64,000 nucleotides of DNA from Nelumbo lutea (Eukaryota > Streptophyta > Magnoliopsida > Proteales > Nelumbonaceae). Position 1 is the stretch's first letter, and each line of letters begins with the position of its first letter. The stretch is from the NCBI GenBank assembly GCA_022828595.1, contig JAKGHH010000002.1, forward strand, positions 46,036,222 through 46,100,221, written 5' to 3'. Under the pieces are notes generated by a model. It ran no database searches. It saw only the letters and a list, made by a program, of their open reading frames with translations, and was not told the origin of the DNA. Positions 1 to 11,530 of the stretch are shown one piece after another. The position numbers were made by a program, and so were the translations under genes.

Positions 1-640
1 TCAAATCCAGTCCATTGACACATACATTCTTATCTAATATCAATAGATCAGATATTAGCTTAATCCAACACAATCTAATATAAATTCATTACGAACGGGC
101 TAGGTCCAATCCAGTCTAATAAATATTTTGGACTAGATTGGTCCAATCCAATATGTTTTGTTGGTCCGTCTAATTTGATTTTGGACTAGATGGTAGGGGT
201 ATCAATTGGATTGGATTTTGTCCAATCGATCCAGTCCAATGTGAGTCCATTATAAATGGATCAAGTCCAATCCAATCCAATGAATATTTTGGACCGGTCC
301 AATTCAATGTCTGGACTGTCGAATCTGTTCAAATTCATTTTGATTTAGATTGGTTTCAAACCAAGTCCAATCCATTGGCACCTACATTCTTATCTCATGT
401 CAATGGACCATATATATTGGCTTAATCCAACCCTATCCAATATAAATTTGTTACGAATGGCCAGGTCCAATCCAAATCTAATAAATATGTTGGACCGGAT
501 TAGTCCAATCCGATATGTCTTGTTGGTCCATCCAATCTATCCAAATTGATTTTGGACTGGATGGGGTCCAATCCAAAACCGGTCCATTGACACTCTTATT
601 GGATGGGATCCAATTCAAAACCGGTCCATTGACACCCTTA
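1..640. repeat. Diverged tandem repeat rich in TCCAATCC motifs
   Basis: The block from about 1 to 190 is repeated at about 362-550, so the period is near 361 bases. Shared landmarks are 'acattcttatct', 'ggcttaatccaac', 'aggtccaatcca' and 'tcttgttggtcc'. The stretch between is also filled with short TCCAATCC and GGACCGG motifs. A small ORF at 515-703 simply reads these repeats and is not a gene. The repeat may be the edge of a larger array that starts left of the window. Confidence 0.7.
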
Positions 641-1950
641 TCCAAAAACTCACCTTCTATTAGATTTTCGTTAGATCATACCTTATTAAATATTTTTTTA
701 TAATAAAATTAGCCTTGGTTGCCTATAGATAATAATTATACATATACTCCATTGTTTAATTGGGATTGGCTAAGTTAAATTTAGAGGTGATCGTGGGTCA
801 GGCTGGGCCTCGGTTGAGCTTTGCACATATGGTAATTGTTATAGCTTGGGCCTAATATAGCCCAAGTTTCAAGCCTAAAAACATAAGCGCCAGCCTACAT
901 CTTTTACATATATAATATTTTATATTAAATGACATATGATATGCATATAAACTTATTTCATACATTATATAATATAAAATATTATGTGAATATATATTAT
1001 AAGTATTACATTATAATATTTATATATAAAATATAAAATATAACATAAATAACATATATACATATGTATAAATAATATATGTAATATATGTTTTAAATTA
1101 ATATATGTGGATTGAGGCTTTAAAAAATATATTTGGGATTGGGATGGGTCCAGGCCTGACCCTAAAATTTGTGGGCCTGGGCTTGGATCAGAGGTAATGT
1201 TGTTGTAAAAATATTTAATAAGCTTGACTTGCCATTTAGGGGTAGTTTGGTTAGGTAAAACCTTAAATGCCTATATGGACAACTTCTATTAGTAATCACT
1301 AACAGTGATCTAACGGAGATCTGATAAGGGGTTCTCGAGAGGTTTTTAAGAGTCATGGTGAGTTTAAAAGAAATGTGAAGAAAAAAAAAGTTATGGTGAG
1401 TTTTAGATAATATCCCTTAGTTTTAAGACGGTTTTTCTTTCATTTGGTTGCAATCTCGAATATAATTTTAAAAATTGGATCAAATATACATGTATAAATG
1501 AACTCAAATACATATACATGCATGACATAAAATATAATATATATTAATTTTGCAATGAGTGAGAACTAGCGACCAGTGTTTTCAACTTGTTGAACCGGCT
1601 GGTCAGAGCATTCAACCTATCGCCCAGTCATGATTAACCCTAATCTTGTTCTTAAATTTTTTTAATAACATTTATATCTATGTTTGTGGAAACATCCATA
1701 AAATTGTTTGAGCATTGCAACCACTGGTTTTGAGGTACCGTTTCATGTTCTAGATAGTGGAAATGAGAAAAGATGGATTGGATCAGCCCATTCACATTCG
1801 CATAAAACAAATATGTAGGGAACCCAATAAATCTAAAAAAAAAATACATTAATTATACATCTCAATTAGCTACAAATAAGTTTATTGGCTTGGACCTAGG
1901 ATTTGTGTATAGAATCAACCTGGCCTAGTATAATTTATATAATATTTTGT
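641..1950. other. AT-rich sequence without recognisable gene
   Basis: Mostly AT-rich sequence with ATATAT/TATAAT runs at 900-1110. Two GC-richer patches, about 785-900 and 1140-1195, both carry GGGCCTGG/CAGGCCTGACCC-like words and may be the ends of one degraded short transposon, but I see no clean terminal inverted repeat or target duplication. No coding signal is visible. Confidence 0.5.
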
Positions 1951-2626
1951 AGTCTCATTTACTAAAACATCTCCTATAGTTTATGAATTTACTAAAACCC
2001 ACCCTATGGTTTACGTTTTATTTAAACATCTCCTATAATTTGCAATCAATTTACTTGATCGACCTTCCATTATTCAAAAGTAGAAAATGACTGTTTTGAC
2101 CATGACCAAGGTTCAAAATTTCAATACGATACACTCCATATCGAGCGTATTGTATCGTTGGGTCCCGATACACCTGTTTACAAGTGTTTCGGAAACCCCC
2201 TTCTTTTTAATAAAAAATATAGTTAAAAGTAAGCCTAAAAAACAAATTTTTTGAAACAAAAAATACAAAGACACATGGTTTTAAGTATTGATATGCCTCT
2301 GCCAATACATTGGGGTGTATCGATACTTTGAACCTTGACCATAATATCCATTCAAATAAATTTAATCAAAAGAAAATAAAATTAAAAAGTGTCAATTTTG
2401 ACCATAGTAAGAGATGAACAGCCACTCTATTTTGTTCCATGTGGGTCAATGTTTTTTATACAGAAAAAAAAGTATTAGAGATACTTATGAAATAAACAAC
2501 CATGGATACATTGGTAGTTTTATAATAAACGGCTACGGATTCATGCTCTTGAACATTTTTCACTTAGTTTAGATGGCAAAACAAATAATTTTTAATGAAA
2601 GATTAATTAAGTAAATAGATTGCAAA
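1951..2626. mobile_element. MITE family M1, copy 1 (right end lost)
   Basis: Starts with AGTCTCATTTACTAAAAC, close to the M1 terminus AGGGTCATTTACTAAAAT at 7139. Internal landmarks shared with the other copies are 'aatttaatcaaaagaaa', 'atggcaaaacaaa' and 'aagtaaatag'. The inverted right end seen in copy 3 is missing. A smaller inverted-repeat element (2109-2335) has inserted in it. Confidence 0.6.
2109..2335. mobile_element. Small inverted-repeat element nested in M1 copy 1
   Basis: Termini AGGTTCAAAATTTCAATACG on the left and an inverted match ending in CTTTGAACCT on the right give imperfect inverted repeats of about 20-24 bases. TGACCA flanks it at 2103-2108 and 2336-2341. Removing the 227-bp element plus one flank restores the sequence of other M1 copies ('ttttgacc...' followed by 'ccattcaaataaat'). 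No coding capacity; superfamily not assigned. Confidence 0.65.
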
Positions 2627-2780
2627 CTAATATAATGTTAACGATAATTGATTTTAATACTAGCTACCCAATTGAATGTGCTAAATGGATGAAATAGGCA
2701 CACCTTAAGGTTATGTTTGGTTTGAAAGAAAATATAGGGAAAGGAAAAGAAAGGTAGGGAAGCCTAAAAGAAGGGCTTGC

Positions 2781-2988
2781 CATGGAACGCCTGACAAATT
2801 TCTCTACTACGTGAAGTGAAGCATTTGGTTTCTGGCAGATCAGATCATTCTCTTATTGCACTTTATACAAGACCGAAGAAAAGATTCCGTAGGAAGACAA
2901 TCCGCTTGGAAGCTCTTTGGACGAAAGCTGGCTCACTTTCATACTACGTTTGACAAGTTTTGGGATGGGGGGCAGGATTCATTTGGCT
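2781..2988 (+). pseudogene. LINE endonuclease C-terminal fragment
   Basis: Conceptual translation across one frameshift gives the C-terminal part of an apurinic-type endonuclease of plant L1-like LINEs. It has an ERL stretch, then GRSDHSLIALYTRPKKRFR with the conserved SDH containing the catalytic His, followed by an RLEALW/FWDGGQDSF stretch typical of the endonuclease-RT linker. The coding sequence stops abruptly at about 2988, where a MITE begins, and seems to resume beyond the Helitron at 4176. It is a dead fragment with no start codon. Identification rests on motif recognition without an alignment. Confidence 0.6.
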
Positions 2989-3176
2989 GTGTTTGGTTGC
3001 AGTGCAAATAAAATAAATGCATGGGAGTGCAAATGAAAAAAATGTAAATTTTCATTTAATTCTGTTTTATGTCTTAACTTACTTCATTTAATTTGCAATT
3101 AAATAAAATAGGCTAAAATTTGAAACAAAAATAGGTCAGAATTTACATTCAAATCATTTGCACTGTAATAGTTCTT
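2989..3176. mobile_element. Short MITE with GTTTGGTTGCAGTGCAAA end
   Basis: Begins with GTGTTTGGTTGCAGTGCAAA and ends with ATTTGCACTGTAATAG, so CAGTGCAAAT is present in inverted orientation at the two ends. It interrupts LINE coding sequence. A 40-bp relic with the same words lies at 4820-4860, beside M1 copy 2. AT-rich, no ORF. Confidence 0.5.
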
Positions 3177-3490
3177 ACCAAGGTTTTTAAAATGAGACCA
3201 GATAGGAAACCGTTCTAGGGTCCGGTTCTTAGGTCGAACGGTTCGACTGTTCAGTGCAAACGGACAGCCTGCTCTGATAAAAAATAAAAATAAAAAAAAC
3301 CCAAAAACGGCCAAAACCGTTCCCAGGTTGAACGGTTTGGCGGTTTGAGCACTCGAGTCAGTGGTTTTCTGACCAATCAATGGTTTTTGGCCAAACAGCG
3401 GTTTTGGGGTAAAATAGAACCAGTCAGGTGACCGGTTCCTAATTTTTCCGATCCAACCGTCTGGTCCAATCCGTTTTGAAAACATTGGTT
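3177..3490. mobile_element. MITE with CCAAGGTTTTTAAAA inverted ends
   Basis: Left end CCAAGGTTTTTAAAATGAGA and right end CGTTTTGAAAACATTGG are inverted near-copies. The interior is rich in CGGTTC/GAACCG words that can fold back on each other, typical of plant TIR elements with fold-back interiors. The 128-residue minus-strand ORF here reads the hairpin-rich sequence and is not a gene. I could not fix a clean target duplication. Confidence 0.55.
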
Positions 3491-3541
3491 CCTATAGTTC
3501 AAAAATAATCTTTTCCTTTGTGGTCATTAGAATTTGGGGAA

Positions 3542-4175
3542 TCTAATATATATATATTAAAAGAAGGCCTTCAAGCTATAGGCCCCATCATTCAGACATG
3601 TGACATTTTTTGAGAAGTTGTTGTTAAAGCCCACAGCCCACTACCACCACTCAGACACGTTACATCCCATTAATTTAAGAAATAGGATTTAAAAAGTGGA
3701 TAATTTCACTCCTAAACATTCTCAATAGACACTTATTTATTAGCTTAACACATGTTTATCTATAGTCTATTAAATACAAATGGAGGGACCCATTAAAAGA
3801 TTACCATAAACCCATGTTTGTTTTTAAATGATTTTTTTCAAAAAAAAAAACTTTATTAATTATAAACTTGATTTTACTTTTAGGAAGCAACCCAATTTAA
3901 CTTTTAAAAATAAATAACTCAAAATAGATTTATTAGATAAATAGTAAATACCAAATAAAGTGGGTTTTTGTTTACCAATAAGATCTCATTTAATATCTTA
4001 AACCAAATTAAAAAAAGCATAAATTTATAGTGAATTTCAAATAAAATATGTCATTGTTAATTACAAAAATGTAAGATTCATATTAATTTTTTTTTTAATT
4101 TAAATTTTGATAACTGTAAACTTCAAACTAATTATATACATTTTGGTTAGTTACCCAGTACGGGTCATTCACTAG
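3542..4175 (+). mobile_element. Non-autonomous Helitron
   Basis: The 5' end TCTAATATATATATATTAAA follows an A (3541). The 3' end is CTAG followed by T (4176), so the insertion lies between A and T as expected for Helitrons. A small ACCC-AGTAC-GGGT hairpin sits about 8-20 bases before the CTAG terminus. It is 634 bp, AT-rich and without Rep/helicase coding, so non-autonomous. It sits within the fragmented LINE. Confidence 0.7.
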
Positions 4176-4176
4176 T

Positions 4177-4816
4177 TTGAGCATGAAAATCAAGCAAACT
4201 GAATCAAAACTACAATCTGTCCATCATGACATTGCTACAGAAAATCAACTGCATACGGAGCTGAACAACATCTTAGAAGCAGAGAAACTTTATCGGAAAC
4301 AGCATGCTCATGTAGTAATGTGGATTGGCTAGAGGGAGGTCAAAACATAAGGTTTTTTTTATATCTCAGCTTCCAACAGACGTAGAGCTAATAGTATTTA
4401 CTAGCTTAAAAACAGGAATGGGAAGTGGACTTCTGATGAATCTACTATTTCCACCATGATCTGGAGTTTTATATTGACCTCTTCAATTCAGCCAGTATAA
4501 TTCAGAACTTATTCCTTGGCAAATCACGGATGAAATGGAAGATATGTTATGCAAAGTACCATCGACAAATGAAGTTAAATTTGTTCTCTTCTCTATTGGC
4601 ACTCTCAAGGCCCCAAGACCAGATGGGATTCATTCATTATTTTATCAGTCTTGCTGGTCAAAAATTGGTCCAAAACCGGTGGAGTTTATACAATTAGTCT
4701 TCAGATCCTTTTCAAATTGCAGAACTTAATGATTCCACACTACTGTTCATTCCAAAAAAGGAGGGTGCTGACTCTCTGAATAACCTCCGTCCCATCGATC
4801 ATACAAATGTCCCTTA
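4177..4816 (+). pseudogene. LINE reverse transcriptase fragment
   Basis: A degenerate reading frame (with stops at about 4330-4350 and near 4425) encodes the region ahead of the RT domain: LNNILEAEKLYRKQ, then a stretch reading ISASNRRRANSI. The RT N-terminal block GTLKAPRPDGIHSLFYQSCW (about 4600-4660) matches the LINE motif KAPGPDG..LFYQ.CW. After a frameshift near 4700 the next block is recognisable as LLFIPKKEGADSLNNLRPI. The YADD catalytic core is absent because the fragment ends near 4816. It is probably the continuation of the endonuclease fragment at 2781, split by MITEs and a Helitron. Confidence 0.75.
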
Positions 4817-4861
4817 TATTGTGTTTGGTTGCAGTGCAATTTTATTTAGATTACAGTGAAA

Positions 4862-5640
4862 AATGGCAGTGTTGACCCTAATACTCATTTTAAATAAATT
4901 TAATTAAAAGAAAATAAAAATAGAAATACCATTTTTGCCCTTAATAAGACACGCACAACCACTCTATTGGCTATATTTGGTCAATTTTTTTATATAAAAA
5001 AAGTGTTAAGTGTAATTTTGGAATAAAAAACCATGGGCCTAATGGCAAAACAAACACTCCGTAATGAAAGGTTGGTTAAGTAAATAAGTTGTAAAATATA
5101 TGGGATGCTTTAGTAAAATGAAAACTATAAGGTATGTTTAAGTAAATATGTAAAACTATAAGGTGTGTAGGGATGGCAACGAGGCGGGGATCATATTCTC
5201 CATCCCTGGCCTTGATTCTAAAATTAACCCCCATCCCCAATCCCCAATGGGGATGGGTTCGTCGTGGGGACTCGAATCCCCAAAATGTTTTCAAATACTA
5301 GTATTATTTTAAATAAATTTATTTAAAATAAATAAAAAATTTAAATTATAAAAAATGTTTTAAATATGTTTGATATATATAATATAAATAATATAATAGA
5401 ATATTTAATATAAATAACATTTAATATATATATATATAATCGGGGTCAAGGCAGGGTGGGGACCTCAATCCACATCCCCAACCCCAACCACGACCTCAAC
5501 TGGGAATCTTATTAATCCTGTCCCCGCCCCGCCCCACCAAAACAATCCCCATCCCAAGCCCCTTCGGGCCGGGGAAGTCGGGTTCTATTGGGGATGGAGA
5601 GAATTGCCATCCCTAAAAGTGTGTTCTAATAAATGACCTT
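4862..5640. mobile_element. MITE family M1, copy 2 (left end lost, contains a hAT-type insert)
   Basis: Homology to copy 3 starts at 'atggcagtgttgaccct' and runs to 'taaatgacctt' at 5640, interrupted by a 448-bp insert at 5168-5615. The first roughly 130 bases of the family are missing. The sequence immediately after (AATAGAA...) is also the flank of copy 3, so copies 2 and 3 descend from a duplication of one insertion site, not from two insertions. Confidence 0.65.
5168..5615. mobile_element. hAT-type non-autonomous element
   Basis: Termini TAGGGATGGCAACG and GAATTGCCATCCCTA form a 12-bp inverted repeat of the TAGGG...GGCAA type common in plant hAT elements. Flanks AAGGTGTG (5160-5167) and AAAGTGTG (5616-5623) are an 8-bp target duplication with one mismatch, the hAT length. 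The interior has GGGGATGGG-type words near both ends and an AT-rich core. No transposase. A minus-strand ORF at 5076-5294 is a shadow. Confidence 0.8.
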
Positions 5641-7082
5641 AATAGAAATACATAGGAGTATACAATTGTTTTATATTTTCAACTTTTAAAATAATTAATA
5701 ATTATTCATATTTTGTATACTACTTTTAATAATTTTTTTATAATACAAAAATAACAATAATTAATTTCAATTAGGTTTATTTATCAAACTGATGAAACCA
5801 ACCAACCCGATTAACTCGACCTGAGTTGGTCGGTTTTCTAGTATTTTTGGTTGACTTTAGTTTAAAAATTTCCCAATTCGACCAAGTTGGATCAGCTTCA
5901 CTTTGGCCATTTGCAAATCGACCAAAATGAAATGACCTAACCATGTATATATATTAATATTTTATATTTTAAATATAATTTATAATGTGAAAAAGTGGGA
6001 ATTTTCTGATATTTCTTAGTCTAAAATGTTTTTTATCATAAATCTAATTTTTAAATTTATTTTTAATAACTGCACTAGAATTTTTAAAATTAAATTAAAT
6101 TTTTAAGTTTGAATCTTTTGAACAGACTGACCAAACAAAAAAACTTGACCCAAATTGATACAACTTGAGTGGGTTGATTTTGACAAAATGTTAGTTGGTT
6201 TTAGTTGACCAACTCCCTAACCTGGCCAGGTCAATTTGGTTGGCTAAATATCCTACGACTGAACCGAACCAACTCATGAATACTCATTATTTCAACTAAA
6301 TTAATAGTCTTATCTCTAATAAATAACAATAGTTTAATCTCTGATAATTATTGAAAAATTATAGCAAAAATACACAAATATTGGAAACATATTGATAATG
6401 AAAAATGCAATAATTATAGAAATTACAAAAATACAATAAGTACTAAAAATATTTTAACTAAGTCAATAAATAGTATAATCTCAAATAATAGTTTAATCTC
6501 TAATAAATATTCATCAATAACTTATAACAAAAGTACAATAACTTAAATTTAAAAATTTCAATAATAGTAATCTAATCTCCAATAATTTTTGAAAGTTTTC
6601 TATTAAATAACAAAACAAAATAAATTTATACATAATCATTGAAAATACATTTGTCACAAAAGACAATAAATATTAATTTTAGTATACATAATTATATAAT
6701 AAATACAGATTAAGAGTTTAAAATTATTGTTAATAAATATTAATTTTTTTGAAAGTTATTTTCTCAAATTATTACTTTGTATAAGTGAAATTAATTATTT
6801 ACAATATTATGTAAAAATATTAAATTGTTATTAATTTCAATATTATGTTATAATTATTTTCTACTTTTCAGTAACTTTTTAAATTTATTATATAATTTGT
6901 TATTTTAACTATTTAAAATCTAGTTATGATAAATATCTAGCTATTTAAATGTTTAAATAAACTATAAAATAAACTATTACATAATTTTTTTGTTATTGGA
7001 ATTTTATTTATTTAAAGCTATTACATATTATTAAGTGTTTGAAAAACAATTAAATTGATGATCTGGAAAAACATAAATTAAA
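5641..7082. repeat. Tandem segmental duplication, copy A
   Basis: Sequence from M1 copy 2 onward repeats at 7597 onward. Examples are 'acaattgttttatattttca' at about 5660 and 7620, and 'gacctgagttggtcggtttt' at about 5820 and 7777. The offset is about 1957 bases after 5640. It is very AT-rich, with an internal GACC/GGTC-rich patch at 5790-6270. No coding sequence is seen. Confidence 0.65.
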
Positions 7083-7138
7083 CTAGCGGGGACCCGTGCG
7101 ATGCATAGGATCTATTAAGCAAAAGCTAAATAATAGAA

Positions 7139-7596
7139 AGGGTCATTTACTAAAATACTCCATATAGTTTCATGGATTTACTAAAATCTACCCTATAGTT
7201 AGCATTTTACTAAAACACCACTTATAATTTGCAATGGATTTAATCAATCTCCTATTAGATCAAAATGGAAAATGACAGTGTTGACCCTAATGTTCATTTA
7301 AATAAATTTAATCAAAAGAAAGTAAAAATAAAAATACCATTTTTGCCCTTTATAAGATATGAACAACCTCTCTATTAGCTATATTTGGTTAATTTTGTTT
7401 TTTTTGTACAAAAAAAGTGTTAAGGGTATTTTTGGAATAAAAAATATGGGCCTAATGGCAAAAAAAACACTCCTTAATGAAAGGTTGATCAAGTAAATAA
7501 GTTGTAAAATATATGCAATGTTTTAATAAAAGAAAACTATAAGGTAGGTTTAAGTAAATATGTAAAACTATAAGATGTATTCTACTAAATGACCCT
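7139..7596. mobile_element. MITE family M1, copy 3 (complete)
   Basis: A complete 458-bp element: left end AGGGTCATTTACTAAAAT, right end CTACTAAATGACCCT, with AATAGAA duplicated at 7132-7138 and 7597-7603. The 7-bp (possibly 8-bp) duplication and short inverted repeat suggest a hAT-like MITE, but the family is not assigned. AT-rich, no ORF. It defines the family used to recognise copies 1 and 2. Confidence 0.75.
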
Positions 7597-8510
7597 AATA
7601 GAATTACATAAGACTATACAATTGTTTTATATTTTCAACTTTTTAAATAATTAATAATTATTCATATTTTGTATACTACTTTTTATAATTTTTTTATAAT
7701 ACAAAAATAACAACAATTAATTTCAGTTAGGTTTATTCATCAAACTGATGAAACCGACCAACCCGATCAATTCGACCTGAGTTGGTCGGTTTTCTAGTAT
7801 TTTAGGTCAGATTTGGTTCAAAAATGTTTTTTATTTTAAACATAATTTCTTATATGGAAAAGTGGGAAAATTCCTATATTTCTTAGTCTAAAATGTTTTA
7901 TATCATAAATTAAATTTTTAAATTTATTTTTTAATAATTCCACCATAATTTTTTTAAAAATTAAATTTAAATCTTTTGAACCAACTGACCAAACCAAAAA
8001 ATCGTCCTAAACCAATACAACATGAGTGGGTCGGTTTTCACAAAATGTCAATCGGTTTCAGCTGACCAACTTCCCAACCTGACTAGTTCAGTTTGGTTGG
8101 CCAACTAGTCTATGACCAAACCGACATGAGTACTCATAATTTCAGCTATATTAATGGTCTCATCTTTGATAAATAGTAATAGTTGAATCTCCAATATTTA
8201 TTGAAAATTTATAGCAAATTATTCAAAATATATTGATAACGAAAAATACAATAATTACAAAAATACAATAAGTACTAAAAATATATTAACTTAATCAATA
8301 AATAGTATAACCTCAAATAATAGTTTAATCTCTAATAAATGTTAATCAACAAGTTATAAGAAAATACAATAAATACAATAGGTACAATAAATTAAATTTA
8401 AAATTTTCACTAATAGTAGCTTAATCTCCAATAATTATTGAAAGTTTTCTATTTAATAACAAAACAAAATAAATTTATACATAATCATTGAAAATACATT
8501 TATCACAGAA
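7597..8510. repeat. Tandem segmental duplication, copy B
   Basis: Partner of 5641-6640. Alignable landmarks include 'attcatattttgtatactac', 'gacctgagttggtcggtttt', 'accgacatgagtactcat' and 'aaaacaaaataaatttatac'. Small indels and substitutions throughout indicate an old duplication. No coding sequence is seen. Confidence 0.65.
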
Positions 8511-9360
8511 ATTTTTTACTTTAACAACAAAACAAAATAAATTTAAACCTAATTTCTTTATTTTAACTATTTAAAATCTAGGTATGTTAAATATTTTTTT
8601 ATTCAAAATACCTAGTTATTTAATTACTTAAACAATATGTAAAATATTTAAATTTTAAAATATTTGTTATATATGGAATTTAATTATCCACAAAATCATA
8701 ATTCATACTATTACATAATTCCATTATTAATTTTGTAATATATTAAATTATTTTTAATTTCAATATTATGTTATTATTGTTTTTTTGCTTTAAAGATTTA
8801 TTTTTTAAATTTATCACATAATTTCGTTATTTTAACTATTTAAAATCTAGTTATGATAAATATCTAGTTATTTAAATATTTAAAATATTTTGTTATTTGA
8901 ATTATATTTATTTTAAGCTATTACATATTATTAAATGCTTGAAAAAAAAAAATTTCAATTGATGATCTGGAAAAACATAATTTAAATTGTTAGTACATAA
9001 TTTCGTGTTATATTTTGTAAAAATATGAAATTATTATTAGGTAATTCCGTTATTTTAACTATTTAAAATATAGTTATGATAAATATTTAGTTATTTAAAT
9101 ATTTAAATAATCTAAAAATTATTTAATGTTTTTTGTTATTTAAATTTTATTTATTTAAATATATTACATATTATTAAATATTTGAAAAATATTTAAATTG
9201 ATAATAGGGAAAAACATAATTTAAATTGTTAGTATACATTTTGTGATATATTTTGTAAAACTATATAAATATTTTTTGTGTTTTTAATAAATATTTTAAA
9301 ATTTTTATTTAATTTTGTTAGAATATTTAAATAATTCTTAAATTTTTCAATCCAAACTTT

Positions 9361-10294
9361 CTTTAGATAGATATAGATAAAAAGTAGGGGAGAGGATAAA
9401 TAGGAAATTGAGATAACTTAGAAGAGAAACTCTCTACTAAATTAGAGATAATTTTGGAGATAAATAGGATTAGAGATAATTTAGAAGATAAATAGGAATT
9501 AGAGATAATTCTGGAGAAAGTGGTGGAGGTAGTTTAGGAGAAATTTTAGGAGAAGTGATTATTTAGGTTATGGGAAAGTGCATCTCATTGGTTGTTTCAA
9601 AAATGACATGGAATAAAAAAATAAAAAATTCAAAAAAGGGAGAAAATTTCTTGACCGTTTGTTTTAATATATATATAGGCTGTTATTACATAATTTTGTG
9701 ATTTATTCTGTAAAAATATAAAATTATTTATTAGACAATTTCGTTTTTTTAACTATTTAAAATATAATTATGATAAATATTTAGTTATTTAAATATTTAA
9801 ATAATCTATAAAATGTTTAATTTTTTTTGTTATTTGAATTTTATTTATCCAAAGCTATTACATATTATTAAATATTTGAAAAGCATTTAAATTGATAATC
9901 CGAAAAAACATAATTTAAATTGTTTGTACATAATTAATAATTTTATGATATATTTTGTAAAAATATAATTTTTTTGTGTTTTAATAAATATTTTGAACTT
10001 ATTATATAATTTTGTTTGAATATTTAAATAATTCTTAAATTTTTTAAACCAAACTTTATTTAGATAGTTATAGATAAAAAGTAGGTGAAGGGATAAATAG
10101 GAATTAGAGATAATTTAGAAGTTAAATAGGAATAAATTTTAGGAGAAATGGGGGAAGTAGTTTAGGAGAAATTTTAGGAGAAGTGATTATTTAGGTTATT
10201 GGGAAAGTGCATCTGGTTGTTTTGAAAATGACATGGAATTAAAAAAATTAAAAGAAAGGAGAAAGTTTCTTGATTGCTTTGTTTTAATATATGA
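9361..10294. repeat. Duplicated block rich in AGAGATAATTTAGAAG motifs
   Basis: The segment 9361-9677 is repeated at 10050-10290. Both contain 'agatagatatagataaaaag'-like starts, several 'aattagagataatttagaag' units, 'gagaagtgattatttaggtt', 'gggaaagtgcatct' and end with 'gttttaatatat'. The second copy is shorter because internal units are missing. Between them lies the fourth copy of the 190-bp AT-rich block. Confidence 0.65.
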
Positions 10295-11530
10295 AGAAAA
10301 ATAATTATTAAAAAATCGGAAATTAATCTATGAAAAAATATTCTCCAAAACTATTTAAATATTAATCCATTATTATTATTCAGCTAAATAATTATTAAAA
10401 TTTTAGGAAAATTAAATTAGGAAATTAATCTATCAGAAATTGTTTCATAATCATTTAAATAGTAATCCAATATTATTATTATTATTATTTCAATAAATAA
10501 TTATTAAATAATTTAGGAAAATTATGAAGTCTATCAACATTGATCTAGATGACTTGGTTGACTTCAACCGTACCCAATTTTACATTAATTAACAAAAAAT
10601 GGTTTACTTTTAATTAAAACTAATGTAATTTACGATAATTACATTAATTTACTACAATTACTTTTACTTTGATTGATAGTAAATAATTTAGGCTGAAAAA
10701 TTAAATAACTTACATTAATTTATTGTTATTGTAAATAATTAATTACTATACATTACTACTAATCCATAGCAATTTCAATAATTTTTTGAAAATGTTCAGA
10801 AAATACTGTAATTTATTATTATTTAATTTACTTTTAGTTAATTAGTTATAGAAAATCATTAGAATTGTAGGGATGGAAACTTTCTCTATAAAACTGGGGC
10901 CCTACCTTGCCTCGCCCCAAACGAGGCAAGTTTTCTTAAATCTTAGACAGGGATGGGCAGAGACGAGGGTGGGGACAGGGAAACTATTTTTACTCTAAAT
11001 TAGGTATGGGGTTTGAATATAATTCTCTGAATCCAATGGTAAATTAGTAAAATATCCGTAGATTAATATTGATTTTTAAAATATCTCTAAGTTTTCATTG
11101 CATTCTTATAATCCTAGGATCCCATAATTTCATTTATAAAATACACTCAAAATTTCCTAATCCAATTCCTAAAATATCCCCAAATTCCCGCAATCCTATT
11201 TGTAAAATATCCATTAATTAGATTTTTTAGGTAATTGCCTCAGGAGGAAAAATTTTGAGGATTCCTCATCATCTACTGAAAATGGGTGCATTGCCCTAAA
11301 CCCACCCTACAGTTACAGTTAAGGCAAGAATGGAGTAAAGTGTTTTGACTTATTAGGGCAAGGGGCAAGGAGGGGTGCCCCATCTTGTGCATTGCACGCC
11401 CTCCCCCCTCCTCGTGCCCCGACTTAAGGGACCTTAACGTATTGTTTGGGATTCAAATAACCTCCCAGCCATTTACCCATAATAGTACTAAGGCCCCATT
11501 TGATTGATAGCGCTACATGTAGAAGACAAA
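10295..11530. other. AT-rich stretch with a possible hAT-type relic
   Basis: 10295-10860 is AT-rich with no recognisable feature. At about 10868 TAGGGATGGAAAC resembles the hAT-type terminus at 5168, followed by GGGGATGGG-like words to about 11000 and a GC-richer patch at 11330-11430, but no matching right terminus could be found. No gene is seen. Confidence 0.35.

Larger units (their letters stand above)
6888..9920. repeat. Four copies of an approximately 190-bp AT-rich block
   Basis: Copies at about 6888-7080, 8818-8997, 9046-9226 and 9730-9920 share the ordered words 'ttattttaactatttaaaat', 'tagttatgataaatat', 'tattacatattattaa' and 'ggaaaaacataa'. Spacing is irregular, so this is a dispersed or partly tandem repeat inside the AT-rich segment and not a clean satellite. 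Confidence 0.6.
7083..10294 (-). mobile_element. Putative minus-strand Helitron with internal duplications
   Basis: On the minus strand the sequence ends CACGGGTCCCCGCTAG followed by T at 7083, a Helitron-like CTAG terminus. Two candidate 5' regions, each reading TATATATTAAAAC on the minus strand, lie at about 9664-9677 and 10280-10294, because the 5' block is duplicated (9361-9677 and 10050-10290). It carries M1 copy 3 and copy B of the tandem duplication. No Rep/helicase. The 5' boundary is uncertain, so the element is called with moderate confidence. Confidence 0.4.

Noticed and set aside
785..1195. Possible hAT element with GGGCCTGG ends
   Set aside because: Ends are not clearly inverted and no target duplication was found.
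3099..3485. 128-residue minus-strand ORF
   Set aside because: Lies in a fold-back MITE and has no recognisable domain.
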